From Azolla pinnata (lineage: Eukaryota > Streptophyta > Polypodiopsida > Salviniales > Salviniaceae): a stretch of DNA of 64,000 nt. The notes beneath the pieces are model-generated. The model saw only the letters and a program-made list of their open reading frames with translations. It did no database searches and had not been told where the DNA came from. The translations under genes were made by a program, and so were the position numbers. Location of the stretch: NCBI GenBank assembly GCA_037176905.1, contig JBBBWG010020667.1, positions 1 to 64,000 on the forward strand, in the 5' to 3' direction. This document shows, one piece after another, positions 45,840 through 57,621 of the stretch. Positions within the stretch are counted from its first letter, which is position 1, and each line of letters begins with the position of its first letter.

Positions 45840-48613
45840 TTATCAAACATACCTTCCTCAATTTTGTTTTACTCCACAACAAAATGGCGTAGCTGAATTT
45901 AGAAACAAAACTTTAATGGAAATGACATGATGTGTGTTGAGTAGTATGCATATTCTTCCACATAAATTTTAGTTTGATGGAATACAATGTGCAAATCATA
46001 TATTGAATAGAGGCCCCACAAAATCTCTAAAAATGATGACTCCTTATGAGGCATATTATGATAAGAAACCTAATGTGCATTACTTTAGAGTTTTTTGTTC
46101 ATTTGCTTATATTCATGTACCTCAAGAATGTAAAGGAAAATTAGATGATAAAGCTATTAGATATATTTTCATTGGTTATATTTCAAAAAGCAAAGAGTAT
46201 AAATGTTATGATCCCAAAATTATCTAAGAAAGTAATCATAAGTAGAGATGTGGTTTTATAGAAAATGTTATTTTAATAAAAAGAATTTCAAAGTACCATC
46301 AGAAGTTGAATCCAATGTTTTTGAAAATTTGGTACCTTTGAATTTTGAGAATGAGAGTCCTAAAGGTGACATGTAAGTTAGTCATTAGGGATCTCTCATT
46401 CTCATGTTTCTCATGAGTTACAGGTACCAACTTCATTAAGCGAGAATATACAACAAGAGGAAGATGATGCAATAAGAAAAATTGTTGAATCTTCAAAAAG
46501 ATTATCAAAACGATATTTACAAACCTTTTAGAATGTAAAGAAAGATGAAAAATTTGCTAAATAGGACAAGAAGAAAAGCAAAAGCAACTCAAAAAGAAAA
46601 ATATCAAACAAGAAATTTTGTTTGTTGAGGAAGGCATGTTTGATGATGATATTTTAAAATATTATCAGATTATATTTGTAATTTTAGATGATGTAGAGTC
46701 AATTTCTATTAAGAATGCTTTAAAGAATAGTGATTGGATGTGTGCAATGAAAGATGAGTTCAATTATATTACTGAAAATTGAACATGGGATCTAGTTGAA
46801 TTACCTAATGATAAAAAAACAATTGGTACCTAAGTGGGTTTTCAAAATAAAAAAACATGCAGATGGTACTATCAATAAATACAAGGCAAGGCTTGTGGTA
46901 AAGGGCTATAACAACAAAAAGGAAAATTTTATCCCAACATCTCGAATGAATACAATTAGATGTGTGGTAAGTCTAGCAACATAATTTGGTTGGAATTTTC
47001 ATCAATTAGATATTAAGACTGCTTTTTAAAATGAGGACTTGCATGAAGAGGTCTATATATCGTAACCTCTAGATTTTTAAAAATCTGGTAAAGGAACACC
47101 TTGTGTGCAAGCTAAATAAAACATTATATGGTCTTAAAAAAACTCAAAGTGCTTGCAGGTATGAGAAGATACGTAATATATATCTAATTGATCATGGATT
47201 TCGGAATAGTTACTTTGCTCGAACACTCTTATATCTTAAACATGGAAATGATGAAGTTTTGATATTAGTCATATATGTTGATGATATACTTGTAATGGGA
47301 ATTGATGATTTAAGTACTATAGATTTCAAAGCTAAATTAAGAAAGACATATGTCATGTTAGATATGAGTTTATTGCATTATTATTTAAGCATTAAATTTC
47401 ATAAAAAAGATGATGACATTGTCATGTCTCAGTCTAAATATGTGCTAAAGTTACTTGGTAGGTTTAATATGACAGAGTGCAAGCCAATGGTGACATCTAT
47501 ATAAACAAATATGAAACTATCAACAAATAAGGACATGAACAAATTTGATGATGTAAATTTGTATTGTCAAGTAATGGGTTACTTAATTTATTTATGCAAT
47601 ACAAGACCATATATATAGTATGCAATTTCATAGGTCCATGTATATCTCATTGGAAAGTTGTGAAGTGCATCTTCAGATATTTGAAAGGTACACTCAATTA
47701 TGCTCTTCATTTTCATAAAGGGGATGATTTTAAGTTAATAGCTTATTCAAATTCAGATTGGGTTGGTAATTTTGACACTTGTCATTCTACAAGTGGATTT
47801 TATTTTTATCTTGGAAGATCATTCATATCATGGATGAGTAAGAAGCAACCAACAGTTTCTACTTCTTCATGTGAAGTTTAATACAAAATAATTTTCTCTA
47901 TTACTATTAAATGTATTTGGCTAAGAAATGTTTTAGAAACTTTACATTTACAAGTTGGAGATTCTACACCGATATTTTAAAATAGTCAAAGTGCAATTGC
48001 AATTGTAAAGAATCCAGTCTTTCATGATAGAACCAAACATATTGAAGTTCAATATCATTATGTCAGAGAAAATATGTAAGTTGGAGATAAAATGTTGCAG
48101 ACATCTTCACGAAGGCGTTACCTCCAAAAAAGTTTGAAAGCTTTAGATTATTACTCAATTTATAGCCATTTGATGAGTAATATTCATGGACACACATTTT
48201 GGAGAGGAATGTTAGATAAAATTGTATATACATAAAGAAATGTATACACATAAATAGTTAATTGACGGAATTAGTATGTCTTGGATAGAAAGGTATGTAC
48301 ATAGTCACCATAGATAATTAGCATGTATTGCATAGAAGGTAAGCACATGAATAACAATATATATAAATTAGCAAGTTTTCCATGCACAACATGTGGCAGT
48401 TATACGACGACCGTCCACTCTCATTAAAAGTTAAAGAATAAGAGTGGTAACTACTTTGCCTATTCAGTTCTATCCATCTTTTTACCTCTTGTGATTATGC
48501 CTCTTAACTATTGCTACTAATACATACTTCTGATCTTGTTTAATTAATAGCTTGATTTCGTCATTCACTTACGTGGATAACGTTAGTTTTCTAGCAAGCT
48601 CTCGTTTCTAACA
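45840..48613 (+). mobile_element. older Ty1/copia fossil, 5' part missing, 3' LTR present
   Basis: Recognisable in order: end of the integrase (T-P-Q-Q-N-G-V-A-E-F near 45.87 kb; T-P-Y-E-A-Y-Y-D-K-K-P near 46.05 kb), reverse transcriptase (46.8-47.5 kb, with Y-V-D-D), and RNase H (47.6-48.1 kb). A purine-rich stretch then leads into a 3' LTR at 48210-48613 (404 bp) bounded by TGTTAG and CTAACA. No gag, protease or 5' LTR is visible, so it is 5'-truncated as well as broken at many places (roughly ten or more). AT-rich and clearly older than the element at 7.2-12 kb. Confidence 0.85.
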
Positions 48614-50661
48614 ATCTTATATTGAAGAGAGAAATAATAATACTTGTCAAGTTTGCAATCAATACCTATGTCTAATCTAAAGCAGCTTCTTCTTTTTGTT
48701 ATAGTGAGGTTACTAGTTCGAAACGTATCAACTCAATATTAATATTCTTCACTCTATGTGAATAAACTCTCTTAGAATCCTTAGCCACTGATTTTACTTT
48801 CCATATTGATCTTTGTTATTCCCTCTTATCTTGAGCATTTATCGTATCGACATATGCCTTTCCGAAAACATGGCCCCAACGGTCACCTTTCGAACAAGCA
48901 AATATGGCGTGTAAGTAGCGTGACATCAAAGATGTAGCTTGCAAACACCGCGGTAACGTCTATTAAAATCGCAAGTTATTAAAGCCATCAAGTGTCAATC
49001 ATGCATGATGTCATATGGCAGGCATACATGAAATTTAAATGTGTATAAACGGTCAGCTGGCCTAAGTATTAGTTTAATGTTAGTTTTTAGCGTTTTTATA
49101 CTCAAAATCTCTTGGTAATAAATATATTACTTTCTTGTTTTTATCTAGCTTCATTCTTGTTATATTTTTGTCTTCCGAGTCAATCATTGTCGATGAGCTT
49201 CGACCATGACAATTTCGTAGCAACTCGCCCATTTCACTGAACCTTGAAAGTTGGTCATTTATCCACATTATAAGATTTTTTGTCAATTTCTTTGGAGAAC
49301 AATTGCTTTCTATGGGGATATCAAAGTCAAGGTGCAGAAAAGTAATAGAGAGGATAGAGGAGCTACTAACCAAAACAATGACTCAAATATAATCTCAAAT
49401 AGTTTAAAATTTACAAGGACAATCAAAAGTGGCTATCAAAATAAGGTAAGCCTTATTAACACATGGTCGTTCTAAGGAAGAGCAAGAATGTCCTAAATTG
49501 TGTCTCATCCCAATTTTATCTTATATTCAAAGGGTTTGGGTCAATGCTAAGCTCTAATCCCATTCCTAACCCTTAACCGACTATTTTAATCCCTAACCCT
49601 AGCTATAACCCATTCATAACCCCTATCCTAGCCCAAACTTTATCCCAACTATAACCATATCATAACTTTACCCCAACCCCTAGAAGCTCTAATCTCGACC
49701 CTAAACTTACCCCTATCCTTATGTTAACCCTAATCCTAGCCCAAGTTTTAACCCCACCCTAACCCTAACTTTGTGTAGGCTGGAACCAACAATCATCTCC
49801 ATCACATTCAAGAATTTAAGGTTTGATTTAATACTAGACTAATACATTTGATACAAAGTAAGGGCTTAGTGGACAACTTAGATGAACTAAATGGGGTTAT
49901 CATAAACCCATGGTGAAACATGTCAAAGAGAAACATGGGTTCAAAACATACCACTCTTGGTGCCAAAGTGGTTGATTATATTTCAAGTAAGGAGGAAAGA
50001 AAACTAGGTGCATAAATTAACAATTCAATCGCTACAACCTACAATTACGAGTAGTCTGTTAGCATTATAAGTTCGCAAGGACATTTGGTGGTCTAAAAAC
50101 AAATCACCGCTAGTCCTATCTATCCGGCTGCGTTATATTAATACGGATTCAACTATCCATTGGGCATACATTCTTCTGTGGATAAAATTGCTTTTCATCT
50201 CTATCTTTACGCCAAGGATTTGGTGGGTCGGGTAGCATTTGCCATTTTCTTCTCTATCTGGCTAGACCACTGCATGTTAAATGTTGATGACTACGGAGCT
50301 CTGCAGTTCATATAATGGGTGGCGATGCTTTGCAGCATGTCAAACTTGAGAAATGAGAATTCGTAGTACCCCGAGATTTATTTATTTATTTACTAGGGAC
50401 AAAGACCTATCGGAACCGACCAAAGTACGTAATTGACGCACGTAAAAATCCTCGTTCTTCTGGCATCTCATTCTATTCTCGAAAACAAACACGAGCACGA
50501 AAGTTTGGTTTATCTTGTTTGTTTCCCAAATCAGACCTGTGGTTTATCTTGTTTTGTTTCCCAAATCAGACCACTTGATTCCAGATTGGCTATCTAGACA
50601 TATACATAGATATAGGTATGCACATGATTCTGTATATGTGCACATCTCAGGTTTTGTGAGG
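48614..50661. other. spacer with a degenerate telomere-like tract
   Basis: No gene supported. At about 49540-49775 there is a decayed CCCTAA-type array (CTAACCC, CTATAACCC, CCTAGCCC variants). The promoter of the ERD7-like gene should lie near the right end; a 40-bp direct duplication (GTTTATCTTGTTTGTTTCCC and AAATCAGACC) sits at 50507-50575. Confidence 0.55.
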
Positions 50662-53574
50662 ATGCCTTGGCTAAGCTCTGGGAAGAGAAAGCAGAAGAAG
50701 AACAAGACCTCAGAAGCACTGGAAGGAGAAGAAGCAAAACAAGAAGAAGAAGAAGAAGAATTGGAAGGAGAAGAAGCAAGAGGAGGAGGAGGAGGAGGAG
50801 GAGGAAATGAACGCGGATCTGGTGATGGTGAGGTCAAAGAAGAGGCCCTTCTACAGATACATGGCGCCATCGCCCACCTGATAGACGCTGAGCATAGTGC
50901 CCATCTCGCCACAGGTCTCTTCTCCTTGATTCTCCTCACTGCCCACCATGGTTCCCACCCCCCCATCCAGACCATCCTTGTCACAATCGGTGAGCATCTT
51001 GCATTTCCTTTGTCGGAACGCGCGATGTCGACCAAGCTGGACCCTACCCACTACTTCTTCACCCTCCATATCCCACCAGAGATGGAGGAGGATAGCACAA
51101 GCTCGGCCGAAGGAAGCGTTACTCAAGAAGAAGACCAGAGGTATGATTCTTCTTTACTTCATTATGGCCTCACTTTCATGAACCCAGATGAGCTTCCGAT
51201 GCTTACCCTTCTGGACAAGTATTTGGAAGAGTATAGCATCTTCTCGGAACCGAGGATGGTTGTTACCTCGGAAGAAGAGAAGAGGGAAAACCTCGAAGAA
51301 GAGGCAAGTGTGCCTTCTCGGAATGATGGCATTACAAAGGTTGCCATCACTGCATCATATCCAAAAGGAGACCCTGTTGTGGCGGTGTCATCCTCAAAAG
51401 ATAAGGAGTGCCATTTCTTTGCTGCATCATCATGCGAAGAAGAGAAAGGGCATCATTTTGTTGCCACCTCAGGTCCAAATGACAAGAGAAAAGAGCAACT
51501 TGTTGCTGCATCATGCCCAAAGTACGAAGGAAAGGGGCATTCCATCGCTGCATCATTGAGGATAGAAGAGGAAGAACCTCATTTAGTCGCCGTTTCATAT
51601 CTGAATGACAAAGGGAAAGAGCATCTTGTTGCTGCCACACCATGCCCAAAAGACAAAGGGAAGAAACCTTTTGTCGGTGCATGGTCTTTCCCACGGGAAG
51701 AAGACCACCATTTGATGGCCACATCATGCCCGAAAGACAAAGGAAAAGAGCATCTTCTTGCCACATCATGCTCAAAAGGTAAAGGAAAAGAGCGTCATGT
51801 CTCCACGTCATGCCCGGAAGGCATAGGAAAACAGCATCTTGTTGCCTCATCATGCCCAAAAGAAGAAGAAGAAACCCTTGTGGAGGAGAAGTCAGCAGCC
51901 TATTGGACCACACTGGCTCCCAATGTCGAAGATTATAGTAGCAGTGTCGCCAAAGGGATTGCTATCCAGACAGGGTATGTGATCAAGGGCATATTCTGGT
52001 GTAGTGATACGACAACCCAACAGCTGGAGCAGCTTGGAGAGTACGCCAAGTCTCGAATCAGGGCCAATGACAAGCCCTCATACATCAGCCCACGCACCTT
52101 GAGAAACCTACGGAGGTAAACTAAATAGCCCTTTTATGTATGAGCTTCTTCCTGCTGCTTGCTACTTCTTCGAACTTGTTATGTCATGGCATTGGAAGCA
52201 TTATGGAAGATGAAAAGTAATGTTATGAATTTTTGTAATAAATAATAGCAATATAGATAGGGCTTAGACAAAATCTAGCTGTGGTGGAAAGTTTGTTGTC
52301 GAGTCAATGAATCCCATCCATCTGCTATTTTGATGATGTTGCATGCGCGGATCTAGACATGAGAAAAAATTTCATTTTTACCTATGAACATTTGATCGAA
52401 TAACAATTAGTGCTACTAGCGATTTGATAATAGTCTTAAGTAAAGAATCACTTTTGTGCACTTGGACCTGATCGTTGGGAAGTGAAGAGATGAGAATGAG
52501 AATATTAACTCAGCTAATGCGCTATTTCATTGGCTGCTTCAAATATGGTAGCTAAATAACATATTGCTAGAGCTACTTGGAAACAAGTTCGATATATAGT
52601 CAAATATCTAGAATCAGGATATACTTAAGCTGGCATTTTGTCTTTAAATTTACCAAATTCAATGCTATGCTGTAGTCAATGTACATAGCTTTTTTGAAGC
52701 TGATTAACAATTTCTTGGATAAGCTGTTAGTGCTCCCACTCTTGTGCTTTTTGGTTTAATATTGAAAACGTATTATTGCAGAGTAAGGAAGGTATCGAAG
52801 GCCACGGAGAGATTGGCCAAAGGGGTATTAGCAGGTGTTATAACCATGACCAGCTTCGTGAGTGGTACAGCTATCAAGTCGAAAGTGGGGAAAAAGCTCT
52901 TCAAATTGCTTCCCGGGGAGGTGGCGCTTGTTTCATTAGATGCTTTTGGTAAGAGACTGGAAACGAGAAAAATGCCTCCCATCTGTTTTCAGGCATTATA
53001 TTTGTTTTTGTAGGAGGGAAAACGAATGTAGAAAGAGATGTCTTAATGAGGTATAAGAGTAATTGGAGGGTTCCCTTCCTGAAATCAGGACATTCAAAGA
53101 AGATTTGAAGGCTTGAGCATTATGGCTTTCTGTAGGTTTGAACCTACCCATCGATGAAAAAAAGACTGGGAAAATGATACTGCGGTTTAGATTTAGGTTT
53201 GAGTTCCCTATTTGATCACAAAACCCTCCTGAGAATATGTGTGTAGGTAAGATGTTTGATGCGGTCGAATCAGCGGGAAAGAACGTATTAAATTCTACTC
53301 GGGTGGTCACAACTGGAGTGGTTGAACACAAGTAAGTTCAGTTAAAAATATTATTTCTTTCNNNNNNNNNNNNNNNNNNNNNNNNNNNNNNNNNNNNNNN
53401 NNNNNNNNNNNNNNNNNNNNNNNNNNNNNNNNNNNNNNNNNNNNNNNNNNNNNNNNNNNNNACAGCCATAGCCTAAATCTGTCGAAATTCAAGAGGGCAG
53501 TGTCTGTTTCGGATGCTTATGCTCCTGGAGAGGCATCCAATGTTCCTATGGCATCCAAAAAGGCATATGGGTGA
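50662..53574 (+). CDS. ERD7: ERD7-like senescence/dehydration-associated protein, interrupted by an assembly gap
   Basis: Visible exons: 50662-52115, 52782-52948, 53247-53331 and a last piece 53462-53574 (stop TGA). At least part of one exon is hidden by the N run. The first exon has the ERD7 N-terminal domain: L-L-Q-I-H-G-A-I-A-H-L-I-D, L-D-P-T-H-Y-F-F-T-L, L-H-Y-G-L-T-F. The senescence domain (PF06911 type) begins at S-A-A-Y-W-T-T-L-A-P-N-V-E-D-Y and runs through K-G-I-F-W-C-S-D-T-T, G-K-K-L-F-K-L-L-P-G-E-V-A-L-V-S-L-D and G-K-M-F-D-A-V-E-S-A-G-K-N-V. ERD7 proteins bind membranes and lipids under drought, cold and ageing. Between the two domains lie about ten repeats of ~20 residues (51350-51880) with cores like K-D-K-G-K-E-H-L-V-A-A-S-C-P, not a normal family feature. 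A Glu/Gly-rich stretch follows the start M-P-W-L-S-S-G-K-R-K. Confidence 0.9.
53362..53461. other. assembly gap of 100 N
   Basis: Exactly 100 N, the conventional size for a gap of unknown length. It falls inside the ERD7-like gene after exon 3 (which ends in phase 2) and hides the part of the senescence domain that normally follows V-V-E-H. Confidence 0.98.
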
Positions 53575-56038
53575 GAAACAATAAGAATGATAAGCTGGCG
53601 ATTTTGCTGGTTGTGACTACAAGAAATGTAGTTTGTGTACAGCCGTTTACCTACACGTTGTGGAGTTTTGCCAGCAGGACAGGATCGTGTTATCTACTCT
53701 GGCTGTGCAGAATTCTTTTGCTGTTGAAATGAGCTCTTCCTTGGGTTTTTGGCTTTGGAAGGACCAGATAACCACAAAATAGATGCCTTTGGCACTCGGC
53801 TTTGAAGCGAGGGGTTCGAGGCCCCCGAAGGCCGTGTTGGGCGAATGCCTTTGATCATATTACTGCTTTTATAGCCTCTATAAATGCTGTAAGAAGCCTT
53901 GTGGAATAACAGTGCAATGAAAACTTTGAAGAATGCCATTGCAATCAATGGTAGAGAGTATGGACTCTGGAGTAGTATTTGGAAGGTACCCCTAAGTTTA
54001 ATTGTGAAGCTCCAAATAGAGAGTATGGACTCTGGAGTAGTATTTGGAAGGTACCCCTAAGTTTAATTGTGAAGCTCAATTTGGAGGACATCTTTAAAAT
54101 CTGTACATATATACATATATATAGCAAAATTTTGTATATAGTTTTTGCAAATTCTTCCTACTTATATTAAACTATATATGTGTTTGTGTGTGTGTGTATA
54201 ATATGTTGAAAATAAAAACCATAATTAATTGATTGAAAATACAAGCCCTAAACCTGAAAAAAAAAATCAAACTAATTTTATTTTAACATACATTGGCTTC
54301 TTTTACATAAATTTTCATTTGGACAAATCCTGGTGGATGCCCTTTTGAAAATCAAAGTAAGCTTATGGGTTTGGATAATTGAGGGAGGAATTTTTTTAAA
54401 GCATTTTTTTTCAAGTTTTGTTTTTTGACATATTTTCAAGAAAATTACGGTCGAAAGTTTTTGTGGAAAAAGATTAAAAAAAAACCATAAGTTTTTGTGG
54501 AAAAAGATTAAAAAAAAAACCATTCGACGAGCGAAAGGATAAGCACGATTTTTTTTTTGCTGTTTTTATTTCCGATAATACGATGGAAACTTGATGACAA
54601 GAATTGGTATGCCTTTATGGGGGCTTCGCCAGATCTGTCGATCCTTACAAGTGTCTGTGTCCGGAGTCTTGTAAGTTCTTGTAGGGCCAATGCGATAAGG
54701 CCGGAGTGGGCTAGCTCCCCAATGCGGAGACGATTCCATTCAAGCTATGATTGCAAACGGATCTTTGCTTGCGCATCAAGGGTTCGGTTAATGCAAGAGA
54801 AGGTGTCAGTCAGGACCCCGAGGACGTAGATTGGGTTTTAAAAGAGTTGTGAAAGAAGTTGAAGAGGCATACAGACAACAGACAAGATAGAAAAACAGAG
54901 AGCGAGAGCGAAGCTTGAATGGGGGGGTCGCTGACAACAAGGACTCTGGGAACGTTGACGAGATCGAGTTACTGCCGAGTTACTGTCGGGATTGAAATGC
55001 ATTCGTGCAATTATGGAAAGACAGTAGTCCAGTTCTGCGAACGAGCAGAGAAGGTGATGCCAAACCGAACAGAGAAGGAGATTTCAGGAAAAACACCATC
55101 ACTACCATCATCACCATCACCATCACCATCACCATCACCATCACCACCATCATCATCACCACCACCACCACCATCATCATCACCACCACCACCACCATCA
55201 TCATCAGATGTGGGGCCAAGCCTTGAGAGCTAGGAGAATGCAGATAGACGCATCAGAGCTGAGCTCGGCAAACCAATCTAGGCGAAAAACCCAAGCCTCG
55301 AGATCATCATCGATGTTTGCCTGAAGTATATAGCTAGCTAGATTGACTTTCCAGATTGGTTGGCTCCAGAACAGATGCCCCTCCTCCCCAATGGACATGA
55401 CAAGTTCTACAGTGCCCCTAGTTGTCGCTTGCAATGCAATGCAATGCAATGCATGCATGCATGCGATGCTTCGACATGATATGCATTCTCCATCAGGATA
55501 AGCCAGACCACATCAAATCAAAGAGCCCCCGACCAATGACCCAGAAGGAGCCAGACTGTACATACGCACACGCATACGGGGAATACCGTACACGTACACG
55601 TGTACACGTATAATATACGCCCACGTACGAAGGAGACGCACCGCCGCACTTGCACACATGCACATGCACATGCGACATGCAAGCATGCCACTAATGCAAG
55701 GCAGATTGAACCATAACCACATGCATGCATGCACGCATACATACACACAAATTCCACATACAGACAAACATGCATACATACAAACATACACACACATACA
55801 CACATACAAACAAACATACATACATACATACATACATACATACGCACACATACATGCACATCTATCTATATTTATCTATCCATCGACATGCATCACACGC
55901 ACACATACATACATATGCACATGCACATGTCTATCTATATAAAATGGATCACATACATACATGTGTGTTGATGTATGATTCCGCTTGTTGCCTCTCTTCG
56001 ATTCTCGCATCAGACGGAAAGGGGGTTTTGAGCAGCAT
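53575..56038. other. spacer between ERD7-like and MYB genes, rich in simple repeats
   Basis: It holds a direct ~68-bp duplication (53950-54077), a 35-bp duplication with TTTTTGTGGAAAAAGATTAA (about 54454-54522), a CATCAC/CATCAT array at 55098-55206, and (ACAT)n sequence at about 55735-55860. No gene seen; the last few hundred bases should be the MYB promoter and leader. Confidence 0.6.
53950..54077. repeat. perfect direct duplication, unit about 68 bp
   Basis: AGAGAGTATGGACTCTGGAG through to AAGTTTAATTGTGAAGCTC occurs twice with no visible mismatch in the shared ~60 bp, separated by a few bases. A very recent duplication. Confidence 0.9.
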
Positions 56039-57621
56039 ATGGTGCTTGTGATGACGGACCAAGATCCGGTGGATATGGTGGAATTAGCCGGAAATTATTG
56101 CTCTGCTTCTGCTGCTGCTGCTGCCGCCGCTGCCGCCGCCGCTGCCGCTGCAAGGGGGCATTGGAAACCCTGCGAGGACCTGAAGCTCCAGGAGCTGGTC
56201 GCCCTCTATGGGCCGCAGAACTGGAACCTGATTGCGCAGAAGCTGCATGGAAGATCAGGTAGGAAGATTAAAGAAGATTGATAATAACGAGGGTGACCAT
56301 GATGATGATGATGATGATGATGGAGCTATGGATTCAATGTGGTTAGTGATCATGTTGTAGCTCTTTGATGTGGGCGAATTGCATGTGTACTGTGTGATGA
56401 GAGGGTTATATTGGAGGTGGAATGTGCAGAACAAGAGGCTGATGAAGATGAAGATGCTGATGATGGTGATGATGATGATGATGAAGATGGTGGTGGTGGT
56501 GGTGGTGGTGATGATGATGATGGTGGTGATTGTGATGGAGCTATGGATTCAATGTGGTAATTAGTGATCATGTTGTAGGGGAGGGAAATGGAATGCTAAT
56601 TAGTTACAGCGACGATCAAAGCGAGCGAGCGAGCGATCGATCGATCCGGCGATATTAATGGATGTGAATGGTTTGGGGGCGATTAAAGTGCGGATTAAAT
56701 ATTGGATTGCTAGTAAGTAGTAGCTACAAGAATAGGAGCCTGGATGATGATCGGAGAGAGAGCGAGAGAGAGAGAGAGAGAGAGAGAGAGCGATCGAGAA
56801 CATCGAGGGATCGATTCGAAGAATTCGATGATGATTAAGAGGATATTGTTGATGAGGTAAAGTTGAATCGAGACTTAGGGATTGGATGGGAACTATATGA
56901 TGGGAATGGATCGGATCGGGTGGCAGGGAAGAGCTGCCGGCTGCGGTGGTACAACCAGCTGGACCCGAGGATCGAGCGGGGCCCGTGGAGCGAGGAGGAG
57001 GAGGAGCGGCTGATGGCGGCGCAGGCGGCGCACGGCAACCGGTGGGCGGCGATCGCGCGGCTCTTCCCGGGCCGCACCGACAACGCGCTCAAGAACCACT
57101 GGCACGTCATCACCGCGCGCCGCCGCCGCCGCAGCATTAATGGCAGCATTAATGGCAGCATTAATGGCGCGCCCCGCCACCCCGACCACGACGACCACCG
57201 CGACCACCCCGACCACCCCGACCACCCCGACCACCACCCCCCCGACCAATATCGCGATCACGACGCCCCCAACTCCTCCTCCTCCTCCTCCTCCTCTTCT
57301 TCCTCCTCCTCTTCCTCTTCCTCTTCGTGTTGCGTCGATGACGATGACCCCCCCTTCATCCATGGCATCAATAATGCACTCCATCATCACCCCGCCGCCG
57401 CCCCCGGCCGCCCGCCGCCAACCCGCTGGCTCTTGGACAGCATCAATCATCCTCACCATCCTCATCACCATCCTCATCATCATCATCATCATCATCATCA
57501 CCATCACCATCATCTTGCTCATCCTCACCATCATCTTGCTCATTGTATGCCTCCGCCCCCGCCTTCGTCCTCCGGCTTCATCGACTTCCTCGGCGTCCAC
57601 ACCTCCCGTGCTCCCTTCTGA
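56039..57621 (+). CDS. MYB: R2R3-MYB transcription factor (MYB52/54/105/117-like), two exons
   Basis: Exons 56039-56258 and 56927-57621 join in phase to 304 residues. R2 (about 39-91) reads [25 protein letters not shown] and [20 protein letters not shown]3 (about 92-142) has [28 protein letters not shown] and [10 protein letters not shown]. The G-P-Q-N-W-N-L-I-A and H-W-H-V motifs mark the MYB52/54/56/105/117 group, nuclear regulators of cell walls, organ boundaries and meristems. The first R3 position is W, where many relatives have another aromatic residue. Outside the DNA-binding part the protein is repeat: 14 Ala before R2, three S-I-N-G units, H-P-D-H repeats, more than 20 Ser, and a long His-rich stretch. 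I chose the first in-frame ATG; a second Met lies four residues on. Confidence 0.92.
56259..56926. other. intron of the MYB gene with GAT and GA microsatellites
   Basis: It contains GATGAT/GGTGGT-type tracts (about 56298-56322 and 56440-56540), GATCGATC words, and a (GA)n run at 56756-56790. Confidence 0.85.

Noticed and set aside
53800-53850. GGTTCGAGG motif resembling a tRNA T-arm box
   Set aside because: No acceptor stem, D-arm or anticodon arm could be built around it.
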